Counted from the first letter of the stretch, positions 18,328 to 27,604 are shown. The stretch is DNA of 64,000 bases from Sphingobacterium siyangense (GCF_007830445.1 NZ_VLKR01000003.1:186001-250000), one strand, 5' to 3'. Translations and numbers: made by a program. The notes: generated from the sequence alone by a model not told the origin.

Positions 18328-20178
18328 TTAGAATAAGAAGTACCGTTGAGCCATTGGAAGTTCCTTCAATGGTTCACAGGTCGCCAACACACCATCGACT
18401 GTTACTTCATAGGTTTCTGGATTAACGACGATATTTGGTGTTGCATGATTATGGACCATATCTTTTTTCATCACCGTACGACATCCCTCCACAGGCAGAC
18501 ATTTACGCGACAAATTCAATTTTTGAATATTTCCGTTCTCCAAAGAAATTTTCGAAACGAAATTGAAGCATAGTTTTGAAACTGCTTTACCATAATTTCC
18601 AAACATTGGCCTATAAATGATTGGCTGTGGTGTCGGAATTGACGCATTGGCATCTCCCATTTTAGCACCCAAAATCATACCGCCTTTGATGATCAACTCG
18701 GGTTTTACACCAAATAATTCTGGTTTCCAAAGGATCAAATCTGCATACTTTCCTTTTTCAATCGAACCAATATATTGGTCAATACCATGTGCTTTAGCAG
18801 GGTTGATTGTAAATTTGGACACATAACGTTTGACACGGAAGTTATCATTTTCTTTACCTTGATCTTCAGCTAAAGGGCCGCGTTGGATTTTCATCTTATG
18901 GGCGGTTTGGAATGTACGGGAAATGACCTCTCCCACACGTCCCATCGCTTGGCTATCCGAACTCATAATTGAAAATACGCCCATATCTTGCAAAATATCC
19001 TCGGCAGCAATTGTCTGTGGACGGATACGTGAATCAGCAAATGCCACATCTTCTTTCACATTTTTATCCAAGTGATGGCAGACCATCAGCATGTCCAAAT
19101 GTTCTTCAGCAGTATTTACCGTAAAAGGTTTTGTTGGATTGGTAGATGCAGGGAGGATATTGGGATACATGGCGATCTTAATAATATCCGGAGCGTGTCC
19201 ACCGCCAGCTCCTTCCGTGTGGAAAGTATGGATTACACGACCATCTATCGCAGCAACAGTATCTTCCAAGAAACCGGCCTCATTCAGTGTGTCGGTATGG
19301 ATCGCAACTTGTACATCGTATTTATCAGCAACTTTCAATGCCGCATCAATTGTTGCCGGAGTCGCTCCCCAATCTTCATGGATTTTCACGCCCAGTGCAC
19401 CAGCTTCAATTTGTTCTTCGATAGGTTTAGTGGTCGACACGTTACCTTTTCCGAAAAAACCAACATTGATAGGAAGGTTTTCAAACGCTTCAAACATACG
19501 CTCGATATACCACTTTCCTGAAGTCACTGTCGTTGCCAGTGTTCCATCTGCTGGTCCCGCACCGCCACCAATAAAAGTAGTTACACCAGAATATAGCGCT
19601 GTTTCAATCTGTTGCGGCGAGATAAAGTGAATGTGCGTATCAATACCGCCTGCAGTTAGGATATAGCCCGCTCCCCCATGCACTTCCGTAGAAGCACCGA
19701 TGATCATGCCCTCGGTTACACCATCCTGTACATCTGGGTTTCCAGCTTTACCAATACCTACAATTTTACCATCCTTAATACCAATATCGCCTTTTACAAT
19801 ACCCCAGTGGTCAATGATAATGACATTAGTGATGCAAAAATCCAACACCCCCTCATCACGCAAGGCACGAGCCGATTGCCCCATACCATCGCGAATAGTT
19901 TTACCGCCACCAAATTTGTTCTCTTCTCCGTAAACATTGAAATCTTTTTCAATTTCAATGAAAAGCTCTGTATCTGCCAGACGAACCTTATCTCCAGTGG
20001 TCGGTCCAAAAAGAGCCGCATATTTGTCTCTCGGGATATAAAGTTCCCCATCAACATATTTTACAGATGATTTATCTAAACCTAGTTTATCTAAACCAAG
20101 CGCATGTAGACCAACAGTAGAACCCAAAGTGGTGAGCCCTACAACTTTAATCCATTCGCGTCTATTCCATCCTCCCAT
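18328..20178 (-). CDS. ureC: Urease alpha subunit with Tat-like N-terminal extension
   Basis: Catalytic subunit hydrolysing urea to ammonia and carbamate. All active-site residues are present: nickel ligands H182 and H184 (THIHF), carbamylated K265 ([13 protein letters not shown]), H294 (AIHTDT), H320 ([13 protein letters not shown]), flap C367-H368 and D408 ([12 protein letters not shown]). These equal Klebsiella residues 134, 136, 217, 246, 272, 319, 320 and 360 plus a constant 48. The 616 residues exceed the usual ~567 mainly because of ~44 extra N-terminal residues: NRREWIK with the twin arginine at 6-7, then an uncharged hydrophobic run (12-29). No in-frame ATG exists before the conserved FGPTTGDK, so the extension should be translated. 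It starts 2 bases after ureB. Confidence 0.96.
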   Translation of the reverse strand: MGGWNRREWIKVVGLTTLGSTVGLHALGLDKLGLDKSSVKYVDGELYIPRDKYAALFGPTTGDKVRLADTELFIEIEKDFNVYGEENKFGGGKTIRDGMGQSARALRDEGVLDFCITNVIIIDHWGIVKGDIGIKDGKIVGIGKAGNPDVQDGVTEGMIIGASTEVHGGAGYILTAGGIDTHIHFISPQQIETALYSGVTTFIGGGAGPADGTLATTVTSGKWYIERMFEAFENLPINVGFFGKGNVSTTKPIEEQIEAGALGVKIHEDWGATPATIDAALKVADKYDVQVAIHTDTLNEAGFLEDTVAAIDGRVIHTFHTEGAGGGHAPDIIKIAMYPNILPASTNPTKPFTVNTAEEHLDMLMVCHHLDKNVKEDVAFADSRIRPQTIAAEDILQDMGVFSIMSSDSQAMGRVGEVISRTFQTAHKMKIQRGPLAEDQGKENDNFRVKRYVSKFTINPAKAHGIDQYIGSIEKGKYADLILWKPELFGVKPELIIKGGMILGAKMGDANASIPTPQPIIYRPMFGNYGKAVSKLCFNFVSKISLENGNIQKLNLSRKCLPVEGCRTVMKKDMVHNHATPNIVVNPETYEVTVDGVLATCEPLKELPMAQRYFLF

Positions 20179-20180
20179 AT

Positions 20181-20561
20181 TTACTTAGATTGTCTGAATT
20201 TCAATTTTTTCATTTTATCAATGGCTTTGGTTTTCACCGATTGATCTGTATACTTCCCATTTGTCAATCCATTAAAACCATGGATTTCCTTACTTCCGCC
20301 AAATTCAACCAAAACAACCGATTTTTGTTCCCCTGGTTCAAAACGAACAGCGGTGCTGGCTGGAATATTCAAGCGCATCCCAAACGCTTTCTCCCTGTCG
20401 AAGGAAAGCAACTTGTTCGCTTCAAAGAAATGATAATGTGAACCTACCTGAATCGGTCGATCACCTTCATTTTTCACAACAATGCTTGTGGTTCTGTGCC
20501 CAACATTAGCTTTGATTTCCTCTTTTTTTAAAATGTATTCTCCTGGAATCATATCATTCAA
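20181..20561 (-). CDS. ureB: Urease beta subunit
   Basis: Structural subunit of the urease trimer, 126 residues. Family signatures are [60 protein letters not shown] and VELVEFGG-like [16 protein letters not shown]. No signal peptide. It starts 6 bases after ureA and ends 2 bases before ureC. Confidence 0.97.
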   Translation of the reverse strand: MNDMIPGEYILKKEEIKANVGHRTTSIVVKNEGDRPIQVGSHYHFFEANKLLSFDREKAFGMRLNIPASTAVRFEPGEQKSVVLVEFGGSKEIHGFNGLTNGKYTDQSVKTKAIDKMKKLKFRQSK

Positions 20562-20567
20562 TATTTA

Positions 20568-20870
20568 TTAACGAATAGGATCATGGACAGTCACCAATTT
20601 AGTTCCGTCCGGAAAAGTAACTTCGATCTGTACATCATGGATCATTTCAGGGACTCCTTCCATGACTTGGCTCCTTTTCAATAAGGTAGTACCATAAGAC
20701 ATTAAGTCCGCCACAGACCTTCCGTCCCTAGCCTCCTCCATAATCTGGGCACTGATGTAAGCGATACACTCAGGATAATTTAATTTTACCCCGCGTTTCA
20801 ATCGCTTAGCCGCCAATTCGCCGGCCAAATGCAACAACAGCTTTTCTGTTTCTCTCGGTGTTAAACGCAT
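20568..20870 (-). CDS. ureA: Urease gamma subunit
   Basis: Structural subunit, 100 residues. It begins [20 protein letters not shown] and contains [24 protein letters not shown] and [20 protein letters not shown]. The open frame extends 23 codons further upstream, but the family starts at ATG 20868-20870. The porin gene ends 37 bases upstream, so ureA is probably the second gene of the transcript. Confidence 0.97.
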   Translation of the reverse strand: MRLTPRETEKLLLHLAGELAAKRLKRGVKLNYPECIAYISAQIMEEARDGRSVADLMSYGTTLLKRSQVMEGVPEMIHDVQIEVTFPDGTKLVTVHDPIR

Positions 20871-20907
20871 AAAAAAATAATTATTTGTTAATTTGTTAAA
20901 GGAATTA

Positions 20908-22098
20908 TTATAAAACTGGAATGGTAAAATATGCCCCAAAGGCTAAGCGGTTGTACTGACTCTTGGCCATATCCATATAGCCCTTATAGTTTACGGTGTT
21001 ACCAACGTAACCTAAATAAAACCGAAGATCCTGGTTGTGAAACGGCTTATGTTGCAAAGCCGCAAAATAGGTCCAGTTTTGGCGAAAATTCTTACCGAGT
21101 TGGTTATCATCTCTCGATCCCGCGATCTCATACCCACCTTTCAAAGCCACCTCCCATTTTTTACTCAAAAATTGATCATAGCGCAATATGGCAGAGCTGT
21201 AGTTCACATCTTTGGCCAATACACGGTTCGCGCCAGTTCTACCATAAAATTCGTTGATCGCGGAAGATGCAATCATCGCATGATCAACAGCAAGATAAGA
21301 GTACTGTAAATCAAGATATAGCATCTGTTTTGCTGTTTTGAATTTATTCGCTAATGAAACGGCATGATTAGTATGTCCCTTTGCAAACTGAGAGATGTTG
21401 TAAGACCATTTCGTATTAAAACGCTTATCCATAAATGCCCCCACCCAAGTGAAATAGGCTCCCATTGGTACACTAGAGCGTTCCAAATCACCTACAGCAA
21501 AACCATTTTTTGCATGAAGCTCCATAAAACTATCATTGGTCGTGTTGTAAACTTGGGCATGTAACGAATGATTCGGATTGACTTCATAGGATAACATTCC
21601 ACCGACAACAAAGAGATTCAATATGCGGTCGACATAGTCTGTGAACTTATATTCGTAAATTGGGTTATTTTCAAATTCATAACTCCCGACCATCGCACTT
21701 TGCTTACCGGCCGTAACGGACCATTTGAGATCCTTGCCAAACTTGTACTTGATCAATGCCATGTCCAATGCACGCGAGCCATTATCCTGACTCGTTGGAG
21801 CAAATGACCTATTCAAACGAAAACGCACTTTATACGACAGTCTATCATTGTATACGCCGCTCATCAAAATACGGGCATCATCAAGGTTTGCTTTTGCTTG
21901 AGACTCCCCCTCCCCATTGTCCGTTTGCAGACCTGCTCTTAACAGGACATCCAATTGAAATGATTTTGCTCGCGCGGGTTCTTTCAGTAACAAGCTGCTT
22001 CTTTGCGCCTGAACAGAGTCCGTTTGGATCTGCTCTTGCGCATGCAATGATGCTATACTAATCCCCAGTGTTGTAAAAAGTGAAAGTGTTTTTTTCAT
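20908..22098 (-). CDS. Outer-membrane porin of the urease operon
   Basis: 396-residue predicted beta-barrel. ATG at 22096-22098 opens a signal peptide ([21 protein letters not shown]); the longer frame adds 28 charged residues. Alternating amphipathic strands throughout and a terminal [10 protein letters not shown] fit a barrel, and [15 protein letters not shown] plus the general layout resemble phosphate-selective porins (OprO/OprP-like). Its place directly before ureA suggests passage of urea or nickel complexes through the outer membrane; this is inference from position. Confidence 0.8.
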   Translation of the reverse strand: MKKTLSLFTTLGISIASLHAQEQIQTDSVQAQRSSLLLKEPARAKSFQLDVLLRAGLQTDNGEGESQAKANLDDARILMSGVYNDRLSYKVRFRLNRSFAPTSQDNGSRALDMALIKYKFGKDLKWSVTAGKQSAMVGSYEFENNPIYEYKFTDYVDRILNLFVVGGMLSYEVNPNHSLHAQVYNTTNDSFMELHAKNGFAVGDLERSSVPMGAYFTWVGAFMDKRFNTKWSYNISQFAKGHTNHAVSLANKFKTAKQMLYLDLQYSYLAVDHAMIASSAINEFYGRTGANRVLAKDVNYSSAILRYDQFLSKKWEVALKGGYEIAGSRDDNQLGKNFRQNWTYFAALQHKPFHNQDLRFYLGYVGNTVNYKGYMDMAKSQYNRLAFGAYFTIPVL

Positions 22099-22143
22099 CC
22101 TTATATTTTGTTCCTTTATGGTAACGAAGCAATCCCGCGGTTT

Positions 22144-22152
22144 CAAAACATA
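22144..22152 (-). promoter_or_regulatory. Possible -7-like element before the porin-urease operon
   Basis: Minus strand TATGTTTTG, one base longer than TAnnTTTG, about 45 bases before the porin ATG. Weak call. Confidence 0.3.
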
Positions 22153-22186
22153 ATCCGATTCGAAACAACAAGATAGATCCATGAGT

Positions 22187-22211
22187 TATACTTATCTCTG
22201 GTACAAGTATA
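22187..22211. promoter_or_regulatory. Inverted repeat TATACTT-N11-AAGTATA upstream of the porin-urease operon
   Basis: Perfect 7-bp arms separated by 11 bases, centred on 22199, about 100 bases upstream of the porin ATG. Arm length and spacing equal the Helicobacter NikR operator form TATWATT-N11-AATWATA, with one symmetric mismatch per arm. A nickel-responsive operator before urease would make biological sense, but no nikR is in the window. Confidence 0.45.
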
Positions 22212-22255
22212 TCACAGCCACCTAAAAATGGAATAAGGATGAGATTAAAATGAAA

Positions 22256-23638
22256 TTAGAAAGGAGTTTTTGGGATTGTAACAACGACCAGAGTGCCTTG
22301 ACCTTCCGTTGAATTGAGGAACAATTCAGCACCATGAAGGTCAAAGATATTTTTGGCTAAAACAAGCCCCAAACCATTGCCATAGATATCACCGACATTA
22401 GAAGCGCGGTAAAAAGAGGTAAAAATATGTGGCTGGTCTTTTTTAGGAATACCTATCCCTTGGTCAAACACTTTTATCGTAATATTTTTGCTATCGCTAC
22501 TTATGGCTACGCCAACCTGCGTTCCATTGCCGTACTTAAATGCATTTGAAATAATATTGCTAAAGGCAATAAAAAACAGATCCGGGTTAGCCAAAACCGT
22601 AAGCTCATCACTATCTTCTGGAATTTCTGTTAGATCAAAAGAAAGCTTGAGGTCCTTATGAATACTTTTTTCGGCTTTATAAATTTCATAGAGTAATTCG
22701 TCAATTCGAATAATTTCTTTATTGTCCACTTCCCCCTTGAAGCCCATGCGGGATAGTTGCAAAAGATTATTGATAATCAACTCCATTTTATCCGCATATT
22801 TTGCGATCGTCTCCAGTGAATAATAAGCTTCATGCTCTTTCGACAGGAGCTGTTGTGCCAATTCGGCTTCTCCTCCGATAATTGTAAGTGGGGTCTTTAG
22901 CGAATGAGAGGCATTTCCGATAAAACTCTGTTGCGACTGAACCGAGATATCCAATCGGCTAAGCATTGAATTTAAGTTCGCAATCAAAACACCCAATTCA
23001 TCTTTGCTATTGCTAAATTTACTAAACAGACGATGGTCTAAATGTGCGATATCAACTTTGTCTAAATCATTGTTGATATCCTTAATGGGTTTCAATAATC
23101 GGTCAGCAAAATAAAAAGACATCAGTACAATTAAAAAAATCGCCAAAATCCCACCTGTGATCAGGGTACGATCCAATTGACGCTGTTCATCATGGCCATA
23201 ATCATCAATCCCTTCCGATACAACAATCAAATTTTCCTGGTGAAGATGATCCTGAAAGAATACCGCTACAAAGGCAGTCTTACCATGCATGTATCTTCCC
23301 TTTCCATGACGAATTACATCGGCATAGAATGTTTTTGGCATAGGCAGCTCAGGCCGCAATTGAACACGATCACTTCCCTTAACAACACGAATGAGATGGT
23401 CTGTTCCTTCAGATAATTGTTTCAGGTATTTACGTTTTACCTGAATATAGAGTGCCCTATTTTCATCCTTCTGATGGACGATATGATCTCCGACAATCAC
23501 GGCGTTCTCTTCTAGCCGATGAAAAAATTTGGTCTGTAGACTGTCGTACGTGAAATAAGACACATAAATGGCAAAAACAACAAGCAGCAGGGTGCTGATG
23601 ATAGAAAATAGGAGAACTATTTTGGTCCTAATTTTCAT
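22256..23638 (-). CDS. Membrane sensor histidine kinase
   Basis: 460 residues: TM1 (~8-31), a ~130-residue periplasmic sensor, TM2 (~155-177), a HAMP domain (LLKPIKDINNDLDKVD), dimerisation H-box ASHSLKTPLT (phospho-His ~245), then catalytic N box NIISNAFKYG, G1 DQGIGIPKKD and G2 GNGLGLVLAKNI. Its start overlaps the response-regulator 3' end by 11 bases. It is followed in the same direction by the porin and urease genes. The sensed signal is unknown. Confidence 0.95.
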   Translation of the reverse strand: MKIRTKIVLLFSIISTLLLVVFAIYVSYFTYDSLQTKFFHRLEENAVIVGDHIVHQKDENRALYIQVKRKYLKQLSEGTDHLIRVVKGSDRVQLRPELPMPKTFYADVIRHGKGRYMHGKTAFVAVFFQDHLHQENLIVVSEGIDDYGHDEQRQLDRTLITGGILAIFLIVLMSFYFADRLLKPIKDINNDLDKVDIAHLDHRLFSKFSNSKDELGVLIANLNSMLSRLDISVQSQQSFIGNASHSLKTPLTIIGGEAELAQQLLSKEHEAYYSLETIAKYADKMELIINNLLQLSRMGFKGEVDNKEIIRIDELLYEIYKAEKSIHKDLKLSFDLTEIPEDSDELTVLANPDLFFIAFSNIISNAFKYGNGTQVGVAISSDSKNITIKVFDQGIGIPKKDQPHIFTSFYRASNVGDIYGNGLGLVLAKNIFDLHGAELFLNSTEGQGTLVVVTIPKTPF

Positions 23639-24308
23639 GACGGATTACATAGCCCATACCGATCACCGTATGGATAAGTTTACGTGAAAATTGTTTATCG
23701 ATCTTTTTCCGCAGATAATTTACATACACGTCGACAACATTGGTGCTTAAGTCAACATCCATACCCCATACTTCTTCCAGAATATCGATCCGGCTCAATA
23801 CCTTATTTCGGTTGAGCATTAAAAATTCAAGTAAACGAAATTCAGTAGCTGTGAGAATAATAGGAGAATTGGCACGTTGAACCGATTTACTGTCTCTATC
23901 CAATTGAAGATCGTCAAATACCAATATATTTTTTTGCTCGGTAACTGTTTTGGATTTGCGGCTATAGCGACTGATTCGAGCTTTTAATTCCTCTAAACGA
24001 AACGGCTTCGTCAAGTAATCATCCGCATCCCTGTCAAAGGCCTCAACAATGTCCTCCGTTTGATTTAATGCTGTTAAGATAATAATTGGGACTTCGTTGT
24101 TGGACATCCGAATGTTTTTACAGACATCTAAGCCATTCATACCCGGCAACATCACATCCAATAGGATCAGGTCATAACGGTTCAATCCCGCCATTTTTAG
24201 ACCAGTATAACCATCCATAGCAATACTAATATGATAGCCTTCTTCTTTTAAGCCTCTTTCGATCAATGATATGACGGATGGTTCATCCTCTATTAGTAAT
24301 AGTTCCAC
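23628..24308 (-). CDS. OmpR/PhoB-family response regulator
   Basis: 226 residues. Receiver domain with phospho-acceptor D51 (LILLDVMLPGMNG), acidic pair E7-D8 and switch Lys in DDYLTKPF; C-terminal winged helix (RLLEFLMLNRNKVLSR, VDVYVNYLRKKID, VIGMGYVIR). The start is GTG at 24306-24308 (MELLLIEDEPS); no ATG gives a better N-terminus. Translationally coupled to the kinase. It may control the adjacent porin-urease operon. Confidence 0.95.
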   Translation of the reverse strand: MELLLIEDEPSVISLIERGLKEEGYHISIAMDGYTGLKMAGLNRYDLILLDVMLPGMNGLDVCKNIRMSNNEVPIIILTALNQTEDIVEAFDRDADDYLTKPFRLEELKARISRYSRKSKTVTEQKNILVFDDLQLDRDSKSVQRANSPIILTATEFRLLEFLMLNRNKVLSRIDILEEVWGMDVDLSTNVVDVYVNYLRKKIDKQFSRKLIHTVIGMGYVIRHEN

Positions 24309-24352
24309 AGGTATCTTTTTTAAACAGTAAAAAATTCGAGGTTTGTAAAATA

Positions 24353-24360
24353 CAAAATTA
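24353..24360 (-). promoter_or_regulatory. -7 element of the two-component operon
   Basis: TAATTTTG on the minus strand, 44 bases before the response-regulator GTG. Confidence 0.4.
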
Positions 24361-24687
24361 ACATTTCACCTTTTTCCAAAAAGCGACATTCCTTAATTAT
24401 TTTCGCTTTTTCTTGACGATTATATGATAATAAACTATAAAACAAGTAAAAAACACATACACTCCCACAAGACCGCTATCTTAACCGCCGTCCTTACAAC
24501 CATTTATTTCACTTGGTATAGAAATAGTCCACAACGCAAGATCTTTACTCAAAATATAAGACGCTAGCACCTGAACCCTAAGTACAGATCAAAAATCGGT
24601 TTTAAACAACCAAATACAATAATATCTATTTTTGAAAGAATTTCCACAAACAACGAAAGATTATTTCAAAGATCAATCGAATTTCAA

Positions 24688-24695
24688 TATTTTTG
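24688..24695 (+). promoter_or_regulatory. -7 element of the WG-repeat gene
   Basis: TATTTTTG, 17 bases before ATG 24713. No convincing -33 TTG at the expected distance. Confidence 0.5.
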
Positions 24696-24712
24696 CAGCT
24701 TAAAATCACACA

Positions 24713-26116
24713 ATGAAACAATTTATCCTTTGTTTACAGTTGGCGTTTTTTCTCCTTATCGGACAAGGACACGCTCAGCAAAAGCTATATAAAATTTCAT
24801 ATCAATTTGCTGATCCTGAAACGGGAACAGATACCGCATCTTCAGAATTCATCAAAATATTGGCTGGAAATAATGAAGCATTAATGCAGGCCTTCATCAC
24901 CAAAGACCAGATGCGCATTGAAAGTTTATTATTCGGAAAATCGATACAGATCAGCAATATCCACGAAGGCAGCTCTTTTCTACTGGATGAAATAAATAAA
25001 ACCTATACTGCAACAGAGCTGGCCACCGGCAAACTCATTGAGACTGCCGTAAACGAGGGTGATAATTATGCCTATTCGGGAGATTTTGAGATCAGCTTAG
25101 TTCCCGATCAAAAGAAGATAATTGCAGGAATCACCTGCGAAAAAGCAACATTCAATCTAACAGGTAGCCAAGATCCACAAACGGAAATTACCGTTTGGTA
25201 TGCACCAAAATTGCCAAAGTTATACTGGGGCACTTACGATTATCTCGAAAAAGTGCCCGCGGCAGCGCTCTATATCGGATCGGCCGGGCTCGGAATCCAA
25301 GCGACCAAGGTAGAAGAAATAACATTCGACAAATCACTCTTTGAAATTCCTGCGGATTATGAAGAAGGTGAACCTATTGAGGAAGCTGTAGATTCCACGC
25401 TAAACGACCATCTATCTTGGTATCAAGATTCCAATACAGCATATTTTGGTGTACAGGACAGCTTAGGGAACAAATTAACACCAGCAAAGTATACGGCAAT
25501 ATATAGCTATGTAGGAGATTATGCTATCGTAACTGATGCAGCTCAAATGTTTGGCTTAATAGACATACAAGGCAGAGAAGTTATTCCATGTCAATATGAA
25601 TCGCTCAGTTTAGAAACCGAAGGCGGTCCAGTGGTTTACATGAGAGATCTTAAGTATGGGCTGTTGGATACAAACGGTAAAATATTGCTGCAGGCCAAAT
25701 ATGACTTTATTTCAGTTCCTAGCCCAGAATATGCACTTTTTACGGAAGGAGATCATACGGGTATCATGGACCAAAAAGGCGCTGTTTTACTTCCTGCCAA
25801 ATATGAAACCATTTCGGATTATCGCGATAATCTCGCGTTAATTCTAGTCAACCAATCCTACCAGCTTATTAATAAAACGGGGCATAATCAACTTAAAACG
25901 GATTATGAGTTTCTATCTTTTGCGGGTGAAAGACTTCTATTGGCATTTAATGACAATAAATATGGGTACATTGATTACACAGGGAAAGTCGTTGTTCCAT
26001 TTAAATTACAAAATGCCCAAGCTTTTGAAAACGGGCTAGCGCTTGTAACGGAGGATCTAGAGAATTTTTATTATATTGACGCAAAAGGGAATTTTATCAA
26101 GAAATATGAAGAGTAA
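24713..26116 (+). CDS. Secreted WG-repeat protein
   Basis: 467 residues with a signal peptide ending GHAQ (~22). Residues ~23-215 form a beta-rich domain resembling the phylum's GLPGLI/DUF4412-type exported proteins (KISYQFADPETG, YSGDFEISLVPDQKKIIAGITCEKA, VWYAPKLPKLYWG). From ~240 onward come five or six WG/KWG repeats (FGLIDIQGREVIPCQY, YGLLDTNGKILLQAKYD, TGIMDQKGAVLLPAKYE, YGYIDYTGKVVVPF). Cell-surface or periplasmic binding is likely; the ligand is unknown. The end overlaps the next gene by 11 bases. Confidence 0.8.
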   Translation: MKQFILCLQLAFFLLIGQGHAQQKLYKISYQFADPETGTDTASSEFIKILAGNNEALMQAFITKDQMRIESLLFGKSIQISNIHEGSSFLLDEINKTYTATELATGKLIETAVNEGDNYAYSGDFEISLVPDQKKIIAGITCEKATFNLTGSQDPQTEITVWYAPKLPKLYWGTYDYLEKVPAAALYIGSAGLGIQATKVEEITFDKSLFEIPADYEEGEPIEEAVDSTLNDHLSWYQDSNTAYFGVQDSLGNKLTPAKYTAIYSYVGDYAIVTDAAQMFGLIDIQGREVIPCQYESLSLETEGGPVVYMRDLKYGLLDTNGKILLQAKYDFISVPSPEYALFTEGDHTGIMDQKGAVLLPAKYETISDYRDNLALILVNQSYQLINKTGHNQLKTDYEFLSFAGERLLLAFNDNKYGYIDYTGKVVVPFKLQNAQAFENGLALVTEDLENFYYIDAKGNFIKKYEE

Positions 26117-26546
26117 TCCACAGACATTCCACTTGTCGACATTGCATCGTGGAAAATACATGTTAATCTTGCTAATTTCAATCTTTTTGATCGGAATGGG
26201 AATGTCTAAAGTTCCCATACAGGAAATTCTCAAGATTATTATTGCTCTTTTAATGATTCCTTTAGCACTGTATCTGGCCATAAAGTCTTCGACTTTGTCG
26301 TCGACTTGGGTCTTGGATGAAAATACACTTCAGATAAGCAACGCTAAAAAAACAATCGTTTTCCCTTTGAATAATATTTCTCATATCAGGAATCTCAAAC
26401 GTTCCGGTGGCAACCTGATCATTATCAACCAAAACAAAGGGCCAGCCTTCCGTACCTGGCGCAACAAATTATTTCAAAAGGAAGATGATCTTCCCCTGCT
26501 AACGGAAGCCCTAAAGGACGCTGACATCGAATATTACGACCTATAA
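26106..26546 (+). CDS. Small membrane protein with PH-like C-terminal domain
   Basis: 146 residues. ATG at 26106 lies inside the end of the WG-repeat gene (11-base overlap, different frame); the longer frame starts with TTG. Two hydrophobic segments (~19-36 and ~43-60) are followed by ~85 residues with an alternating pattern (STWVLDENTLQISNAKKTIVFPLNNISHIRNLK) reminiscent of bacterial PH domains that follow a paired transmembrane hairpin. Family name not certain; function unknown, possibly partner of the WG protein. Confidence 0.7.
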   Translation: MKSNPQTFHLSTLHRGKYMLILLISIFLIGMGMSKVPIQEILKIIIALLMIPLALYLAIKSSTLSSTWVLDENTLQISNAKKTIVFPLNNISHIRNLKRSGGNLIIINQNKGPAFRTWRNKLFQKEDDLPLLTEALKDADIEYYDL

Positions 26547-26562
26547 ATTCTTTCTTCCTTCG

Positions 26563-26576
26563 GTAACATTTGTTAC
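26563..26576. promoter_or_regulatory. Crp/Fnr-like palindrome GTAAC-N4-GTTAC
   Basis: Perfect dyad (GTAAC ATTT GTTAC) centred at 26569.5, about 33 bases upstream of the centre of the -7 element 26599-26606, hence near -43 of the expected transcript start. That is the usual distance for activation by Crp/Fnr-family proteins. No such regulator gene is in the window. Confidence 0.5.
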
Positions 26577-26598
26577 AGGCTTTTGCAAAGGCAGTATG

Positions 26599-26606
26599 TA
26601 CCTTTG
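26599..26606 (+). promoter_or_regulatory. -7 element of the sulfur operon
   Basis: TACCTTTG, 23 bases before ATG 26630. No TTG at the normal -33 distance, which fits an activator-dependent promoter. Confidence 0.5.
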
Positions 26607-26629
26607 TAACATCACTTAAGAACAATGTT

Positions 26630-27190
26630 ATGCTATTGGAATACATCAAACAACCATGGCCCTGGTATATTTCAGGACCTTTAATTGCACTGGTCATGTA
26701 CCTGCTGCTCAAACAGGGAAAGGATTTTGGCATGTCCAATAATCTGCGTACCATGTGTACTGTATTAGGAGCCGGAAAAACTTCCTCTTTTTTCAGATTC
26801 GATTGGAAGACCCAGTCATGGAATTTATTGGTGGTACTCGGGACAGCCATTGGCGGTTTTATTGCACATAATTTTCTGAGCGATGGCACTGCAAGCCAGA
26901 TTAATTCCAAAAGTGTTGCCGACTTAAAAGAGCTGGGTATTATCGACCATCTACAAGGCTACCTTCCTGAATCCATTTTCATTTTCGATGGATCTTTGTT
27001 TCAGTTTCTACTTTTAAGTATTGGCGGTGTATTGATTGGGTTTGGAACCCGCTATGCTGGTGGATGTTCATCCGGCCATGCTATTTCTGGACTTAGCAAT
27101 TTTCAGCTTCCTTCTTTGATCGCCGTTATAGGTTTCTTCCTAGGAGGGATCATCATGGTTCATTTTTTATTCCCGCTAATTTTCGCATAA
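26630..27190 (+). CDS. YeeE/YedE-family sulfur-compound transporter, first half
   Basis: 186 residues, about five membrane segments. Related to thiosulfate/sulfur transporters TsuA/YeeE; the conserved motif FGTRYAGGCSSGHAISGLS carries the Cys thought to relay sulfur. The start chosen is ATG 26630-26632 (MLLEYIKQPWPWY), downstream of the -7 box. The stop TAA is directly followed by the next ATG. Together with its neighbour it resembles the two half-size YeeE proteins widespread in this phylum. Confidence 0.85.
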   Translation: MLLEYIKQPWPWYISGPLIALVMYLLLKQGKDFGMSNNLRTMCTVLGAGKTSSFFRFDWKTQSWNLLVVLGTAIGGFIAHNFLSDGTASQINSKSVADLKELGIIDHLQGYLPESIFIFDGSLFQFLLLSIGGVLIGFGTRYAGGCSSGHAISGLSNFQLPSLIAVIGFFLGGIIMVHFLFPLIFA

Positions 27191-27604
27191 ATGAAAGCAC
27201 TAAAATTTATTTCCATCGGTATATTGTTTGGAATCATCTTATACAAATCAGAAGCCGCATCATGGTATAGAATCTACGAAATGTTTCAATTTCGTTCCTT
27301 TCATATGTATGGGATTATCGGTACAGCACTGACCACAGCAATTATCATCGTACAAATCATCAAGAGAAAGCAAATCAAAGATAGTAACGGGATGCAAATA
27401 GCATTCCATGATAAAGACAAAAGTATTACACGATACCTGCTCGGGGGAACAATCTTTGGCTTAGGCTGGGCATTGACAGGCGCTTGTCCGGGACCAATGT
27501 TTGCCCTAATCGGTGCTGGTTATTGGACTATAGGGATCGTCTTGCTTTTCGCTTTGTTGGGTACTTGGCTTTATGGTGTCTTGCGCAATAAGTTGCCCCA
27601 TTAG
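27191..27604 (+). CDS. YeeE/YedE-family protein, second half (DUF6691-like)
   Basis: 137 residues, four membrane segments. It holds a second conserved Cys motif, GLGWALTGACPGPMFALIGAG. It abuts the preceding gene without a gap. The pair is expected to form one transporter for thiosulfate or a related sulfur compound; substrate not proven. Confidence 0.85.
   Translation: MKALKFISIGILFGIILYKSEAASWYRIYEMFQFRSFHMYGIIGTALTTAIIIVQIIKRKQIKDSNGMQIAFHDKDKSITRYLLGGTIFGLGWALTGACPGPMFALIGAGYWTIGIVLLFALLGTWLYGVLRNKLPH

Larger units (their letters stand above)
24309..24712. other. Divergent intergenic region (404 bases)
   Basis: It separates the leftward two-component operon from the rightward WG-repeat gene. 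It carries a -7 element for each side (24353-24360 minus, 24688-24695 plus). AT-rich, with no open frame, RNA fold or repeat that I can support. Confidence 0.6.

Noticed and set aside
20871..20939. 23-residue extension of UreA
   Set aside because: UreA always begins MRLTPRE-like; the extension overlaps the porin 3' end spacer and shows no conservation.
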